DNA from: an uncultured Clostridia bacterium
Lineage (GTDB): Bacteria > Bacillota > Clostridia > Lachnospirales > Lachnospiraceae
DNA length: 64,000 bases
Reading direction: 5' to 3'
NCBI GenBank assembly: GCA_947174885.1
Contig: CAMWKO010000002.1
Location: 60,754 to 124,753 of the forward strand
The notes under the pieces are model-generated. The model was not told where the DNA came from, ran no database searches, and saw nothing but the letters and a program-made list of their open reading frames with translations. The translations under genes were made by a program, and so were the position numbers. This document shows positions 34,460 to 42,649 of the stretch, piece by piece (position 1 is the stretch's first letter; every line of letters begins with the position of its first letter).

Positions 34460-35812
34460 TTAATCTTCTACTAATTCCCCAATTAAATCATATTCAAAAG
34501 ATCCTATAACCTTAACTTTAACAATGTCACCTGACATAAGTTCATAATCTGTATTTACAAAAATACATCCGTCTATATCAGGAGCATCCATATATGTACG
34601 TGCAGCATAAGCATTTTCATTCGGAAGTTTTCCATCGACAATAGCCGTAACCTCTTTGCCTATCATAGCTTCTGATTTTCTAAAAGCTATATCCTGCTGT
34701 AATTCCATAATTTCATCTTTTCTATCATTTTTTATATCTTCGTCTATCTGTTCCTTCATTGTAGCAGCCACAGTACCCTCTTCCGGTGAATATGCAAATA
34801 CACCCAGTCTTTCAAACTCCATTTCATCTACAAATTCAAGTAATTCTTCAAAAGCTTCCTCCGTCTCTCCCGGGAACCCTGAAATAAGCGTTGTTCTGAG
34901 TGCAATATCCGGAATTTCTGTTCTTAACTTTTTTATCACTTCTATAAGACGATTTTTGTCTGTTCTTCTACCCATTTTCCTCAATATTTCATCATTGGCA
35001 TGCTGAATAGGAATATCTAAGTAATGACATATCTTAGACTCAGATTTAATAGTTTCAATTAATTCATCATATATTTCCTCTGGATAACAGTACATAATTC
35101 TTATAAACTCTATACCACTGATTTTACATAAAGCTTTCAGCAGTTTATGTAGTGATTTTTCACCATATAAATCCACTCCATACAAAGTAGTTTCCTGAGC
35201 TACTAAAATAATCTCCTTTGTACCGTTTTGTGCAAGTTCCTCCGCCTGTTTAATTAAATCCTCCATAGGAAAGCTGCGATATTTTCCTCTTACCTTAGGT
35301 ATAATGCAATAAGTACAATTTTTGTTGCAACCATCAGATATTTTCAGATGAGCGTAGTATCCGCCTGTAGTTACCACTCTTTTAGTAAGCTTTGGCAGTC
35401 TGGTAAGTTCAAACAAATCCTTTTCATCTCCTGATGGATTTTTTTTATCCAAACTGTTTTTATGAAGGCATTCTTCTACAAGCTCATATATACTGTCATA
35501 ATTTGCTGTACCTAAAATACCATCAACCTCTGGAATCTCTTTAATAATTTCATCCTTATATCTTTGTGCCAGGCATCCTGTAACAATAAGTGCCTTACAC
35601 ACATTGTTCTTTTTACACTCAGCCATCTCAAGAATAGTATTAATACTTTCTTCTTTTGCATCGCCAATAAAACAGCAGGAATTTATTATAATAACATCTG
35701 CCTCTGTTTCATCATCAGTGTACTTATATCCTTTATCTCCTAAGATTCCCAGCATTTCTTCTGTGTCTACAAGGTTCTTGTCACAGCCTAAAGATACAAA
35801 TAAGACTTTCAT
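34460..35812 (-). CDS. rimO: Ribosomal protein S12 methylthiotransferase
   Basis: RimO is a radical SAM enzyme that adds a methylthio group to Asp of ribosomal protein S12. The 450-residue protein has the N-terminal UPF0004 domain with cluster cysteines (SLGCDKNLVDTE, INSCCFIGDAKEE, VTGCLAQRY), the radical SAM motif CNKNCTYC in KISDGCNKNCTYCIIPK, and a C-terminal TRAM domain. The closely related MiaB and MtaB are less likely given the N-terminus and the EEGT-AA motif. AGGAG precedes the ATG, and it lies 12 bp past the rpoZ stop, so it joins the yicC-gmk-rpoZ operon. Confidence 0.94.
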   Translation of the reverse strand: MKVLFVSLGCDKNLVDTEEMLGILGDKGYKYTDDETEADVIIINSCCFIGDAKEESINTILEMAECKKNNVCKALIVTGCLAQRYKDEIIKEIPEVDGILGTANYDSIYELVEECLHKNSLDKKNPSGDEKDLFELTRLPKLTKRVVTTGGYYAHLKISDGCNKNCTYCIIPKVRGKYRSFPMEDLIKQAEELAQNGTKEIILVAQETTLYGVDLYGEKSLHKLLKALCKISGIEFIRIMYCYPEEIYDELIETIKSESKICHYLDIPIQHANDEILRKMGRRTDKNRLIEVIKKLRTEIPDIALRTTLISGFPGETEEAFEELLEFVDEMEFERLGVFAYSPEEGTVAATMKEQIDEDIKNDRKDEIMELQQDIAFRKSEAMIGKEVTAIVDGKLPNENAYAARTYMDAPDIDGCIFVNTDYELMSGDIVKVKVIGSFEYDLIGELVED

Positions 35813-35824
35813 AAAAACTCCTGA

Positions 35825-36064
35825 TTACACTTCTGTATCATCTCCAACAATTTTCACTTTTGAATTGTATAATTCATCTACTGCAAGTGATAATGGTTTT
35901 CTACCCTTTGCAGGTACAAGTGATTCCTCGCCGTCAATAATCTGTCTTGCTCTTTTTGCTGTAGCTAATACGATTGAATATCTGCTCTGAACTACAGGCT
36001 GTTCGCCCGGCTCAACCTCGCTATTAACCACTGCCATTAAATCTGTGTATGATGGATGTAACAT
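35825..36064 (-). CDS. rpoZ: RNA polymerase omega subunit
   Basis: This 79-residue protein is the omega subunit, which helps fold the beta-prime subunit. The diagnostic core is YSIVLATAKRARQI (about 29-42), followed by a degenerate C-terminal tail (LSLAVDELYNSKVKI). AAGGAG precedes the ATG. It lies 4 bp after gmk, the conserved gmk-rpoZ order. Confidence 0.93.
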   Translation of the reverse strand: MLHPSYTDLMAVVNSEVEPGEQPVVQSRYSIVLATAKRARQIIDGEESLVPAKGRKPLSLAVDELYNSKVKIVGDDTEV

Positions 36065-36068
36065 AAAT

Positions 36069-36698
36069 TTATTCTCCTTCCGAAAAGATCTTAATGTCTT
36101 CTCTAATGCTATTTATTCTTTCAATATTTCTTTTTACACTATAATGCTCCGACTGAATTATGGAATGTAATTTCTCCACACAAGTCTCTAAATCATCATT
36201 AATCAATAAATAATCGTATCTATCCATAAATTCAGACTCATAAACAGCTCGTTTAAGTCTGGCATTAATAGTGTCCATATCCTCTGTTCCCCGTCCAATT
36301 AAACGATTCTTAAGCTCATCTGCACTTGGAGGAGTAACAAATATTAAAACCACTTCCGGGTTTTGTTCCTTTACTTTCATAGCTCCCTGCAATTCTATTT
36401 CCAAAATTACATCCTTGCCTTGTAATAATTGGCTTTCTACATAATCTCTAGGTGTTCCGTAGTAATTATTAACATAGCTTGCATACTCTATAAGTTCATT
36501 ATTTTCAATCATTTGCTCAAATTCTTCTACTGTTTTGAAGAAATATTCCCTGCCATTTTCCTCTCCTGCTCTTGGCTTTCTGGTAGTAGCAGAAATACTA
36601 AGTGCGTAGTTATCATACTTTTCTACAAGCTTTTTAACTATTGTACCCTTTCCTGCTCCTGAAAAGCCTGAAAGAATAGTAATAATACCTTTTTCCAT
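36069..36698 (-). CDS. gmk: Guanylate kinase
   Basis: This 209-residue kinase phosphorylates GMP to GDP. P-loop SGFSGAGKGT (about 9-18), the GMP-binding SATTRKPRAGEENGREYFF segment, and the lid and FMDRYDYLLIND parts are present. AAGGTGA precedes the ATG. It sits between yicC and rpoZ; the remA (DUF370) gene that usually lies between yicC and gmk in Firmicutes is absent from this position. Confidence 0.97.
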   Translation of the reverse strand: MEKGIITILSGFSGAGKGTIVKKLVEKYDNYALSISATTRKPRAGEENGREYFFKTVEEFEQMIENNELIEYASYVNNYYGTPRDYVESQLLQGKDVILEIELQGAMKVKEQNPEVVLIFVTPPSADELKNRLIGRGTEDMDTINARLKRAVYESEFMDRYDYLLINDDLETCVEKLHSIIQSEHYSVKRNIERINSIREDIKIFSEGE

Positions 36699-36711
36699 AT
36701 CGTCACCTTAT

Positions 36712-37590
36712 TTATTCAATATTCTGAATCTGTTCTCTAATCTTTTCAATCTCGGTTTTTAAATCAATTCCTACATTTGTAATATCTATATCGTCAGATT
36801 TTGAAAGAATTGTATTGGCTTCCCTGTTCATTTCCTGTGCAAGAAAATCAAGCTTTCTTCCTACATCTCCACCGTTTTCAAGCTCTATCATCATCTTTTC
36901 AATGTGGCTTTTCAATCTGACAGTTTCTTCGTCAACACAAATCTTGTCAGCATATATAACTACTTCCGATGCAATTCTTGTCTCATCAATCTGGGAATCT
37001 TCTAACAGTTCCTTAACCTTTTCCTTAAGTTTAGTTCTATATTTCTCAATAATAACCGGTAATCGTTCCTCAATAAAATCCACAAGCTTTAACATACCCT
37101 TAAGTTTTGCAATGATATCCTCTTTTAAATGTTCACCCTCTGTTACTCTTGAATTTACAAACTTTTCACAGGCATCTTCAAATACCTTATCTATAAACTT
37201 CCAAAGTTCCTCTTCTTCTACCGTCTTTTCCTCCATTATTAGTACATCAGGAGATTTAGCCAAGGACATAACTGACACATCATTTTTTACTCCAAAATCC
37301 TCTTCTAATCTTGCAAAATATTTCATATATTCCTTTGCAAGCTCGGAATTGTATTTCAGGGTAGCTGAATTTGCTGATAAATCTTCATAAGTTATAAATA
37401 TATCTATCTTACCACGCATAGCATATTTCTTTAAAACTGTACGAAGTAATGCATCAAAATAATTTAATTTTTTAGGCATTTTAATGTTTACATCAAGATA
37501 TCTGTGATTTACTGACTTTAATTCAACTGTTAATTTTCTGCTTTCATCGATAAATTCGCTTCTTCCGAAGCCGGTCATGCTCTTTACCAT
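36712..37590 (-). CDS. yicC: YicC/YloC family endoribonuclease
   Basis: This 292-residue protein matches the YicC/YloC family, recently shown to be an RNase. It has the family N-terminus MVKSMTGFGRSEF, the central SVNHRYLDVNIKMPK segment and the C-terminal GRKLDFLAQEMNREANTI-SK motif. It is the first gene of the yicC-gmk-rpoZ-rimO run, with 13 bp before gmk. Its targets in Firmicutes are not known from this sequence. Confidence 0.94.
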   Translation of the reverse strand: MVKSMTGFGRSEFIDESRKLTVELKSVNHRYLDVNIKMPKKLNYFDALLRTVLKKYAMRGKIDIFITYEDLSANSATLKYNSELAKEYMKYFARLEEDFGVKNDVSVMSLAKSPDVLIMEEKTVEEEELWKFIDKVFEDACEKFVNSRVTEGEHLKEDIIAKLKGMLKLVDFIEERLPVIIEKYRTKLKEKVKELLEDSQIDETRIASEVVIYADKICVDEETVRLKSHIEKMMIELENGGDVGRKLDFLAQEMNREANTILSKSDDIDITNVGIDLKTEIEKIREQIQNIE

Positions 37591-37727
37591 AGCTGTCTTT
37601 CTCCCTCTTGTCGTCTAACATACCAATATGAAAGACAATATCTATAGAATTATAAAACATCCATAAACAAATTGCAACTCAAAATAAATCATTATTAACG
37701 AAAAATTGTCATTTAAATTATAATAAA

Positions 37728-37764
37728 AGAGACTGCACACACATTGTCTTGTGATACAGTCCCT
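37728..37764 (-). terminator. Terminator of spoIVA
   Basis: On the minus strand GGGACTG(TATCACA) pairs with (TGTGTG)TGCAGTCTC, an interrupted stem, followed by TTTTATT, just past the spoIVA stop. Confidence 0.65.
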
Positions 37765-37769
37765 TTCTT

Positions 37770-39254
37770 CTATAATATAATACAGATAACCCCGCCCTTG
37801 GAATCATTTGTTATCTTGCTGATTGTATCCTGCATTTTACTCTGTGTTTCTTCTGACAGTCTGTTTATTTTCATTGAAATTCCGTCATTTACAATTTGTT
37901 CAATAGTTTTTCCAAAAATATTTGTGTCCCATATACCTGTAGAATCACTTTCATTATCCTTTATAAAGCTTATTAAATCCTTAGCCTGTTCTTCACTGCC
38001 TACAATAGGAGCAATTTCCGTAAGCACATCTGCCTTTATCATATGTACACTAGGTGCCTTTGCCTTTATCTTAATACCGAATTTATTTCCGTTCTTTATA
38101 ATTTCCGGTTCATCAAGTATTATTTCATCCCTTGAAGGAATAACTACTCCATATCCCTTCATATTAACTGCCGACATAGCATCCTTAACTTTAGAAAACT
38201 CCTGCTTCATTTCCACCAGTTCTTTCAGTGTATTTACAAGTTCATATTCATTCGATATCTCTGTACCTGTAAGTCCGCTGATAATATCAAAATAATAGCT
38301 GTCATCTACATCTATTTGTACAGATACGTTTCCTGTTGCCATATCCTTATCTAATATTTTCATTTGCTTTATGTACTGGCAATTATTAGAAATATTTTTA
38401 TCATTAATATCCTTCATAGTTTTCATATTGCTAAGTATTTCTTTTACTACGGTAATAATTTCAGCCTTTAAAAAGTGAGAATTATCCAACATTTCCACCC
38501 ATTTTGGTACTAAAAATCCTATCTCTGAAATTTCAAAATTCTCAAGTACCTCCAGTAAAATCTTATTTATATCCTCAATCTTTAGCTGTGCAATATTTAC
38601 AGGCATTACCGAAACCTCATTTTCTTTTGAAATCTCTTCTGCCAGCTTTTTCGTTTCATCCGCATATGGCTTGTTAGAATTAAGCAATACTACAAAAGGC
38701 TTTCCCAAAGACTTTAATTCATCTATAGTCTTTTTTTCAGGTGCAGCATAGCTACTTCTCCCCAGCTCACCAAATGAACCGTCACAGGTTATAACCACAC
38801 CTATGGTAGAATGGTCATTAATTACCTTTTTTGTTCCAATTTCGGCTGCCTTTGAAAACGGAATGTCGTAGTCAAACCAAGGTGTTTTAACCATTCTTTC
38901 TTCATTATCCTCAATATGACCGGTTGCACCCTCTACCATATATCCAACTGAATCAATAATTCTTACATTAACTGTAGTTTCGTCATTCAGCTTAATCGCT
39001 GCTGCCTTATTCGGAATGAATTTAGGCTCTGTTGTCATAATAGTCTTACCTGCCGCTGACTGCGGAAGTTCATCCTTTGTTCTTGTAAGAACATTCTCAT
39101 CCGTAAGATTCGGAAGTACCATAAGTTCCATGAATCTTTTAATAAAAGTAGATTTACCTGTCCGCACAGGACCTACAACTCCTATGTAAATTTCTCCACC
39201 TGTTCGCTTATTAATATCATTGTAAATATCATATTTCAAAATAAAATCCCCCAT
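37770..39254 (-). CDS. spoIVA: Stage IV sporulation protein A (spore coat ATPase)
   Basis: SpoIVA is an ATPase that polymerises on the forespore surface to form the base of the spore coat. This 494-residue protein carries the diagnostic N-terminus (YDIYNDINKRTGGEIYIGVVG) and Walker A GPVRTGKST at 28-36. It ends in the family-typical GVICIIL tail. The ATG at 39252-39254 has no Shine-Dalgarno and lies in a palindrome; a TTG five codons later (39237-39239) follows GGGGGA and would match the Bacillus SpoIVA N-terminus, so the true start is uncertain. A sigma-E-like promoter lies immediately upstream (39279-39307), matching its known mother-cell expression. Confidence 0.95.
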   Translation of the reverse strand: MGDFILKYDIYNDINKRTGGEIYIGVVGPVRTGKSTFIKRFMELMVLPNLTDENVLTRTKDELPQSAAGKTIMTTEPKFIPNKAAAIKLNDETTVNVRIIDSVGYMVEGATGHIEDNEERMVKTPWFDYDIPFSKAAEIGTKKVINDHSTIGVVITCDGSFGELGRSSYAAPEKKTIDELKSLGKPFVVLLNSNKPYADETKKLAEEISKENEVSVMPVNIAQLKIEDINKILLEVLENFEISEIGFLVPKWVEMLDNSHFLKAEIITVVKEILSNMKTMKDINDKNISNNCQYIKQMKILDKDMATGNVSVQIDVDDSYYFDIISGLTGTEISNEYELVNTLKELVEMKQEFSKVKDAMSAVNMKGYGVVIPSRDEIILDEPEIIKNGNKFGIKIKAKAPSVHMIKADVLTEIAPIVGSEEQAKDLISFIKDNESDSTGIWDTNIFGKTIEQIVNDGISMKINRLSEETQSKMQDTISKITNDSKGGVICIIL

Positions 39255-39288
39255 ATAAAAATAGTATTATTACTATCATATATATGGG
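39250..39288. repeat. Palindrome covering the spoIVA start
   Basis: CCCATATA (39250-39257) and TATATGGG (39281-39288), with inner ATAGTA/TACTAT arms, form a symmetric sequence over the spoIVA start codon and the candidate -10 box. It could be an operator; a transcript from the proposed promoter would begin inside it and could not form the full hairpin. Confidence 0.55.
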
Positions 39289-39307
39289 AGAATAAATAAA
39301 TTTATGA
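39279..39307 (-). promoter_or_regulatory. Candidate sigma-E promoter of spoIVA
   Basis: On the minus strand TCATAAA (39301-39307), a 14-bp spacer and CATATATA (39279-39286) resemble the sigma-E pattern. It implies a leader of only about 15-20 bases. Confidence 0.5.
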
Positions 39308-39323
39308 ATAATAATTTCTGATA

Positions 39324-40568
39324 TTATGAACGGTAATCTCCGTTTATCTTTACATAATCATATGTTAAATCACATCCCCAAGCCTTAGCTGATACATTTC
39401 CCTGATTTAAATTAATATTAATATATATCTCTTCCTCCTTTAATACTTCCTTTGCAAAATCCTCAGAGAATTCAACACCTGCTCCATTTCGACAAACCTC
39501 TAAAGTACCTGTTTTCGATGAAATATCTAAATCTATCTTATCAATATCAAACTCTGCATCTGCATATCCTATTGCACATAGTATTCTTCCCCAGTTGGCA
39601 TCTTCACCAAACATAGCACATTTAAAAAGCGGCGAACATATTACACTTTTTGCAACGGTAATAGCAGTATCCAGCGTTTCCGCTCCTTTGCAGGTACACT
39701 CTATCATCTTTGTAGCACCCTCTCCATCTCTTGCAAGCATCTTTGTAATATTCATCATTACAATATAAAGTGCCTTCTTAAATATTTCATAATCATCACC
39801 CTCTGCAGTAATTTCCTCATTGTCACAAAGACCATTTGCCATAACTATTAATGTATCATTTGTAGACTGGTCTCCATCAATACTCAGACAGTTATATGTA
39901 ATTTTAACTGTTTCTGTCAGTACCAGCTTTAACATTTCACTGCTTATAGCTACATCGGTTGTAATAAAATTAAGAGTAGTTGCCATATTAGGATGTATCA
40001 TCCCGCTTCCTTTACCCATACCACCTAAATGACATACCTTACCACCAATATTAAATTCAACTGCAACCTCCTTTGGAACAGTATCTGTTGTCATAATAGC
40101 ATTGGCTGCCTTAGCATTGCCGTCATATGACAATCCTTCTACTAATTCTTCAATATGTTCTTCTACCGGCTCTATTTTAATAACCTGACCAATAACTCCT
40201 GTACTTGCCACCAAAACCTCTTTACTGTCAATATCAAGTGCATTTCCTGCCAAATCACACATTGCCTCAGCCTTTTCATGTCCGTCTGCATTACATGTAT
40301 TAGCATTTTTAGAATTTGCAATAATTGCTCTGGCTTTGCCGGCTGTAGCCTTCAAATGCTCCTGACATACTATAACAGGTGCCCCCTTTACCTTATTTTG
40401 AGTAAAAACACCGGCCGTATTACAAATCACATCGCTTACCACAAGACATAAGTCGTTTTTATTTTTGTCCGGATTATATCCACAATTTAGACCATTAGCC
40501 TTAAAGCCTGCTGCGGCACAAACACCACCATCAATATATTTGTAGCCTTCAAATTCTATTTTATCCAT
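39324..40568 (-). CDS. argJ: Glutamate N-acetyltransferase / amino-acid acetyltransferase
   Basis: ArgJ transfers the acetyl group from N-acetylornithine to glutamate in the cyclic arginine pathway; bifunctional forms also use acetyl-CoA. The 414-residue precursor has the self-cleavage site in GSGMIHPNMATTLNFITTD (about residue 190), where the Thr after MAT becomes the nucleophile of the beta chain. NANTCNADGHEKA and the C-terminal CDLTYDYVKINGDYRS are typical. A ribosome site ACCTCC (complement) is in place. No other arg genes are nearby, so this copy is separated from the pathway cluster. Confidence 0.94.
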   Translation of the reverse strand: MDKIEFEGYKYIDGGVCAAAGFKANGLNCGYNPDKNKNDLCLVVSDVICNTAGVFTQNKVKGAPVIVCQEHLKATAGKARAIIANSKNANTCNADGHEKAEAMCDLAGNALDIDSKEVLVASTGVIGQVIKIEPVEEHIEELVEGLSYDGNAKAANAIMTTDTVPKEVAVEFNIGGKVCHLGGMGKGSGMIHPNMATTLNFITTDVAISSEMLKLVLTETVKITYNCLSIDGDQSTNDTLIVMANGLCDNEEITAEGDDYEIFKKALYIVMMNITKMLARDGEGATKMIECTCKGAETLDTAITVAKSVICSPLFKCAMFGEDANWGRILCAIGYADAEFDIDKIDLDISSKTGTLEVCRNGAGVEFSEDFAKEVLKEEEIYININLNQGNVSAKAWGCDLTYDYVKINGDYRS

Positions 40569-40633
40569 CTGTATACCTCCAAAAGTAGTATCAACTTATT
40601 TTTGTTATGATTTTATATAATATATATCTTAAA

Positions 40634-40690
40634 TATCCGTATTTTTATTCTCATGTTCAAAAAATTTTATTGCAAAGAGCAACATAAAAT
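40634..40690. repeat. Worn copy of the palindromic repeat, left half
   Basis: ATCCGTATTTTTATTCTCAT, TTCAAAAA and TTGCAAAGAGCAACATA follow the order of the left half of the full element with several changes. It lies in the argJ leader region. Confidence 0.5.
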
Positions 40691-40711
40691 ATATGAATAG
40701 TATAAATAATC

Positions 40712-41611
40712 CTACTTTACATGTGGATGTGTAAATAAATGATCCTGACAGTACTCATGATTACCATTACATTTTGAGCAATATCTAAATACCAAATCCA
40801 CATCAGTTTCACTGGTTCTTCCGCATATTTCACATTGATGAATATTACTCATTGGCTGAATTTTTCTTACCTTACTCTTAAATTCTTTTCTGGTCTTTCT
40901 TGCCTGTGGCGATAATTGTATGCCTTTTTTCATTAAAATATAGAAAATTAAAAAATTAAGTAATGATATAATTACTGTAATTCTGTAACACCAGACCAAT
41001 TCTGTCATATATCCCTGATATGGTGTTCCTGAAACTGCTTTTATACCATTTTCCATAGAAATCATATCATACGCTATTAAAACCAAATCAAGAATCGCCA
41101 GCCACTTTACCTTTATCGGCAAAATTCCCATCCAATAAATCACAACCTCACCATATATTGTAGCAAAAGCTAAAAATGAGGTAAGATTAATATAGTAAGT
41201 ACTGATATTTACGGAAATACCCATTCCGTATTCACTGCTTGGTCCTACAAAATATGTCACCGCATAAATAACCAGTGCACCAATGGTCATAAAAAAATAG
41301 CCCGAAAAAATAAATAAATTATATTTAAATCTTCCCCAATTTTTTTCCAAATTTATTCCTATCCAATAGAAAAATATAAACATAAATATTATAAACAGAC
41401 TAAGATCCTGAGGCATGGTGCAAATCCATGTAAACAGCCTCCATACCTGTCCCTCAAATATAAGCTTCGGATCCATAAGTAAATATTCATATAATTCCGG
41501 ATTTACCATACTTGTAAGATATCCTATGGCATACGCTATTAAAATATATATTGTCAGGTTTCTAATGGCAAATCTGCCAAATTTTCTTTCTAATTTATCT
41601 AAAACGCTCAT
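40712..41611 (-). CDS. Rhomboid-like membrane protein with C-terminal zinc finger
   Basis: This 299-residue protein has about six membrane segments (between residues 18 and 225) in a rhomboid-like layout: FEGQVWRLFTWICTMP matches the loop-1 WR motif of rhomboids. The active-site GxSG motif of the fourth segment is not present, so it should be a non-peptidase rhomboid relative (as derlins are). The tail from about 258 holds CEICG, CSKCNGNHEYC and DHLFTHPHVK, a treble-clef or zinc-ribbon type site. Such proteins in Firmicutes are uncharacterised. It stands between argJ and the LysM gene without a clear operon. Confidence 0.68.
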   Translation of the reverse strand: MSVLDKLERKFGRFAIRNLTIYILIAYAIGYLTSMVNPELYEYLLMDPKLIFEGQVWRLFTWICTMPQDLSLFIIFMFIFFYWIGINLEKNWGRFKYNLFIFSGYFFMTIGALVIYAVTYFVGPSSEYGMGISVNISTYYINLTSFLAFATIYGEVVIYWMGILPIKVKWLAILDLVLIAYDMISMENGIKAVSGTPYQGYMTELVWCYRITVIISLLNFLIFYILMKKGIQLSPQARKTRKEFKSKVRKIQPMSNIHQCEICGRTSETDVDLVFRYCSKCNGNHEYCQDHLFTHPHVK

Positions 41612-41749
41612 CTTTGCCTCCTAATGCTTCAATCAGAAGTAAATTATATTCCTAATACCACATTATAAGTTTTAGCACCTGCTTTGTCAAATTATAGTCA
41701 TTAAGTTTATATAAATTTTACTGCTTTAAGTTTATTGTATCCTATAGTA

Positions 41750-41935
41750 TAATATCTAAATATAAATTATTTACATATTAATGATTTATATAATTTTATC
41801 TATAGCTTTTATACATACATCAAACGGAGGATTATAAAGATTTGTTGATTTTATCTTATAATTAATTAGTATTAAAACAATAAATAGGTATCCCTCCGGT
41901 CATTCCGTAACCTTTAGGATACCCTTTTTATATTT
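41750..41935 (+). ncRNA. Possible plus-strand small RNA with terminator
   Basis: The 340-bp gap 41612-41951 holds no gene on the minus strand, but on the plus strand GGTATCC (41889-41895) and GGATACC enclose an inner hairpin and are followed by CTTTTTATATTTCTT, a good terminator with no plus-strand gene before it. A TATAAT-like box lies near 41751. CGGAGG at about 41824 could pair with CCTCCG inside the terminator region. This suggests a short untranslated transcript of about 150-180 nt; a tiny reading frame after CGGAGG is only seven codons long. Confidence 0.35.
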
Positions 41936-41951
41936 CTTAAAATCAGTTTTT

Positions 41952-42515
41952 CTACATATTTTTTATTATCTCAGCAAACTTTCCTAATGTCATATCTTTT
42001 CTGCTTATTATTTCATCCAATAACATTTCCCTGCTCATTTCCTCATCCTCTTTTATACCTGTAAATTCAATTTCATACTCTTCTGTATCTTCCATATCCC
42101 AAGGGTTTCTCATATTACCATTCATATTATTTCTCAAATTCATATCTGAATTATTCATATTTCTAGTATTATTCATGTTATTATTTGTATTTCTTCCCAT
42201 ATTACCCATATCATTAGCATTATTCATGTTATTTCTATTTGTACTCATTTCTCCATTCATATTACTTCCGTTCATATTATTTCTAATATTAGAAGCATTA
42301 TTATTCATATCTAAATCCACAAATATGTTCATTGGTATACAAAGCTGTTCCCCTATCATAAGATTATACGGATTAATGCCTCTATTAGCCTTTAGAATAC
42401 TGCCGACCGAAACATTATACCGTCTGCTTAACGTATATAGAGTATCTCCTGCCACTATTTCATGTATAACGCCATCACAACGTCTACATTTGCAAATATT
42501 GTTATTATTATCCAT
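41952..42515 (-). CDS. LysM-domain protein with Asn/Met-rich linker
   Basis: This 187-residue protein has an N-terminal LysM domain (about 17-62: HEIVAGDTLYTLSRRYNVSV ... NPYNLMIGEQLCIP), normally peptidoglycan- or chitin-binding. A low-complexity linker (about 68-137) made almost only of Asn and Met with Arg, Gly, Ser follows, then an acidic segment and a helical C-terminus (REMLLDEIISRKDMTLGKFAEII). There is no signal peptide or membrane segment, so it may be cytoplasmic or packaged into the spore, where LysM proteins of this kind occur. CRRC near the N-terminus (about 9-13) could bind metal. Specific function unknown. Confidence 0.7.
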   Translation of the reverse strand: MDNNNNICKCRRCDGVIHEIVAGDTLYTLSRRYNVSVGSILKANRGINPYNLMIGEQLCIPMNIFVDLDMNNNASNIRNNMNGSNMNGEMSTNRNNMNNANDMGNMGRNTNNNMNNTRNMNNSDMNLRNNMNGNMRNPWDMEDTEEYEIEFTGIKEDEEMSREMLLDEIISRKDMTLGKFAEIIKNM

Positions 42516-42578
42516 TAATTACTCCAATAATTCATTTCTATTTATATTATGCCATATTTAACAAAAATTTCTATCATC

Positions 42579-42607
42579 TTGAAAATTTTTGACTGTTATA
42601 CTATAAT
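42579..42607 (+). promoter_or_regulatory. Sigma-A promoter of the activase-like gene
   Basis: TTGAAA (42579-42584), a 17-bp spacer and TATAAT (42602-42607) lie about 40 bp upstream of the ATG at 42650, which follows AAGGAG. Confidence 0.8.
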
Positions 42608-42649
42608 ATCAAAGATTGCCGTACTCAGACAAAAGAAGGAGTCATTCAC

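Noticed and set aside
36815..37390. 191-codon plus-strand open frame opposite yicC
   Set aside because: Antisense shadow of a well-supported gene; Ser/Phe-rich composition typical of reverse-strand reads of AT-rich genes.
40712..41611. Active rhomboid protease
   Set aside because: The GxSG serine motif and the partner His in the expected helices are not found.
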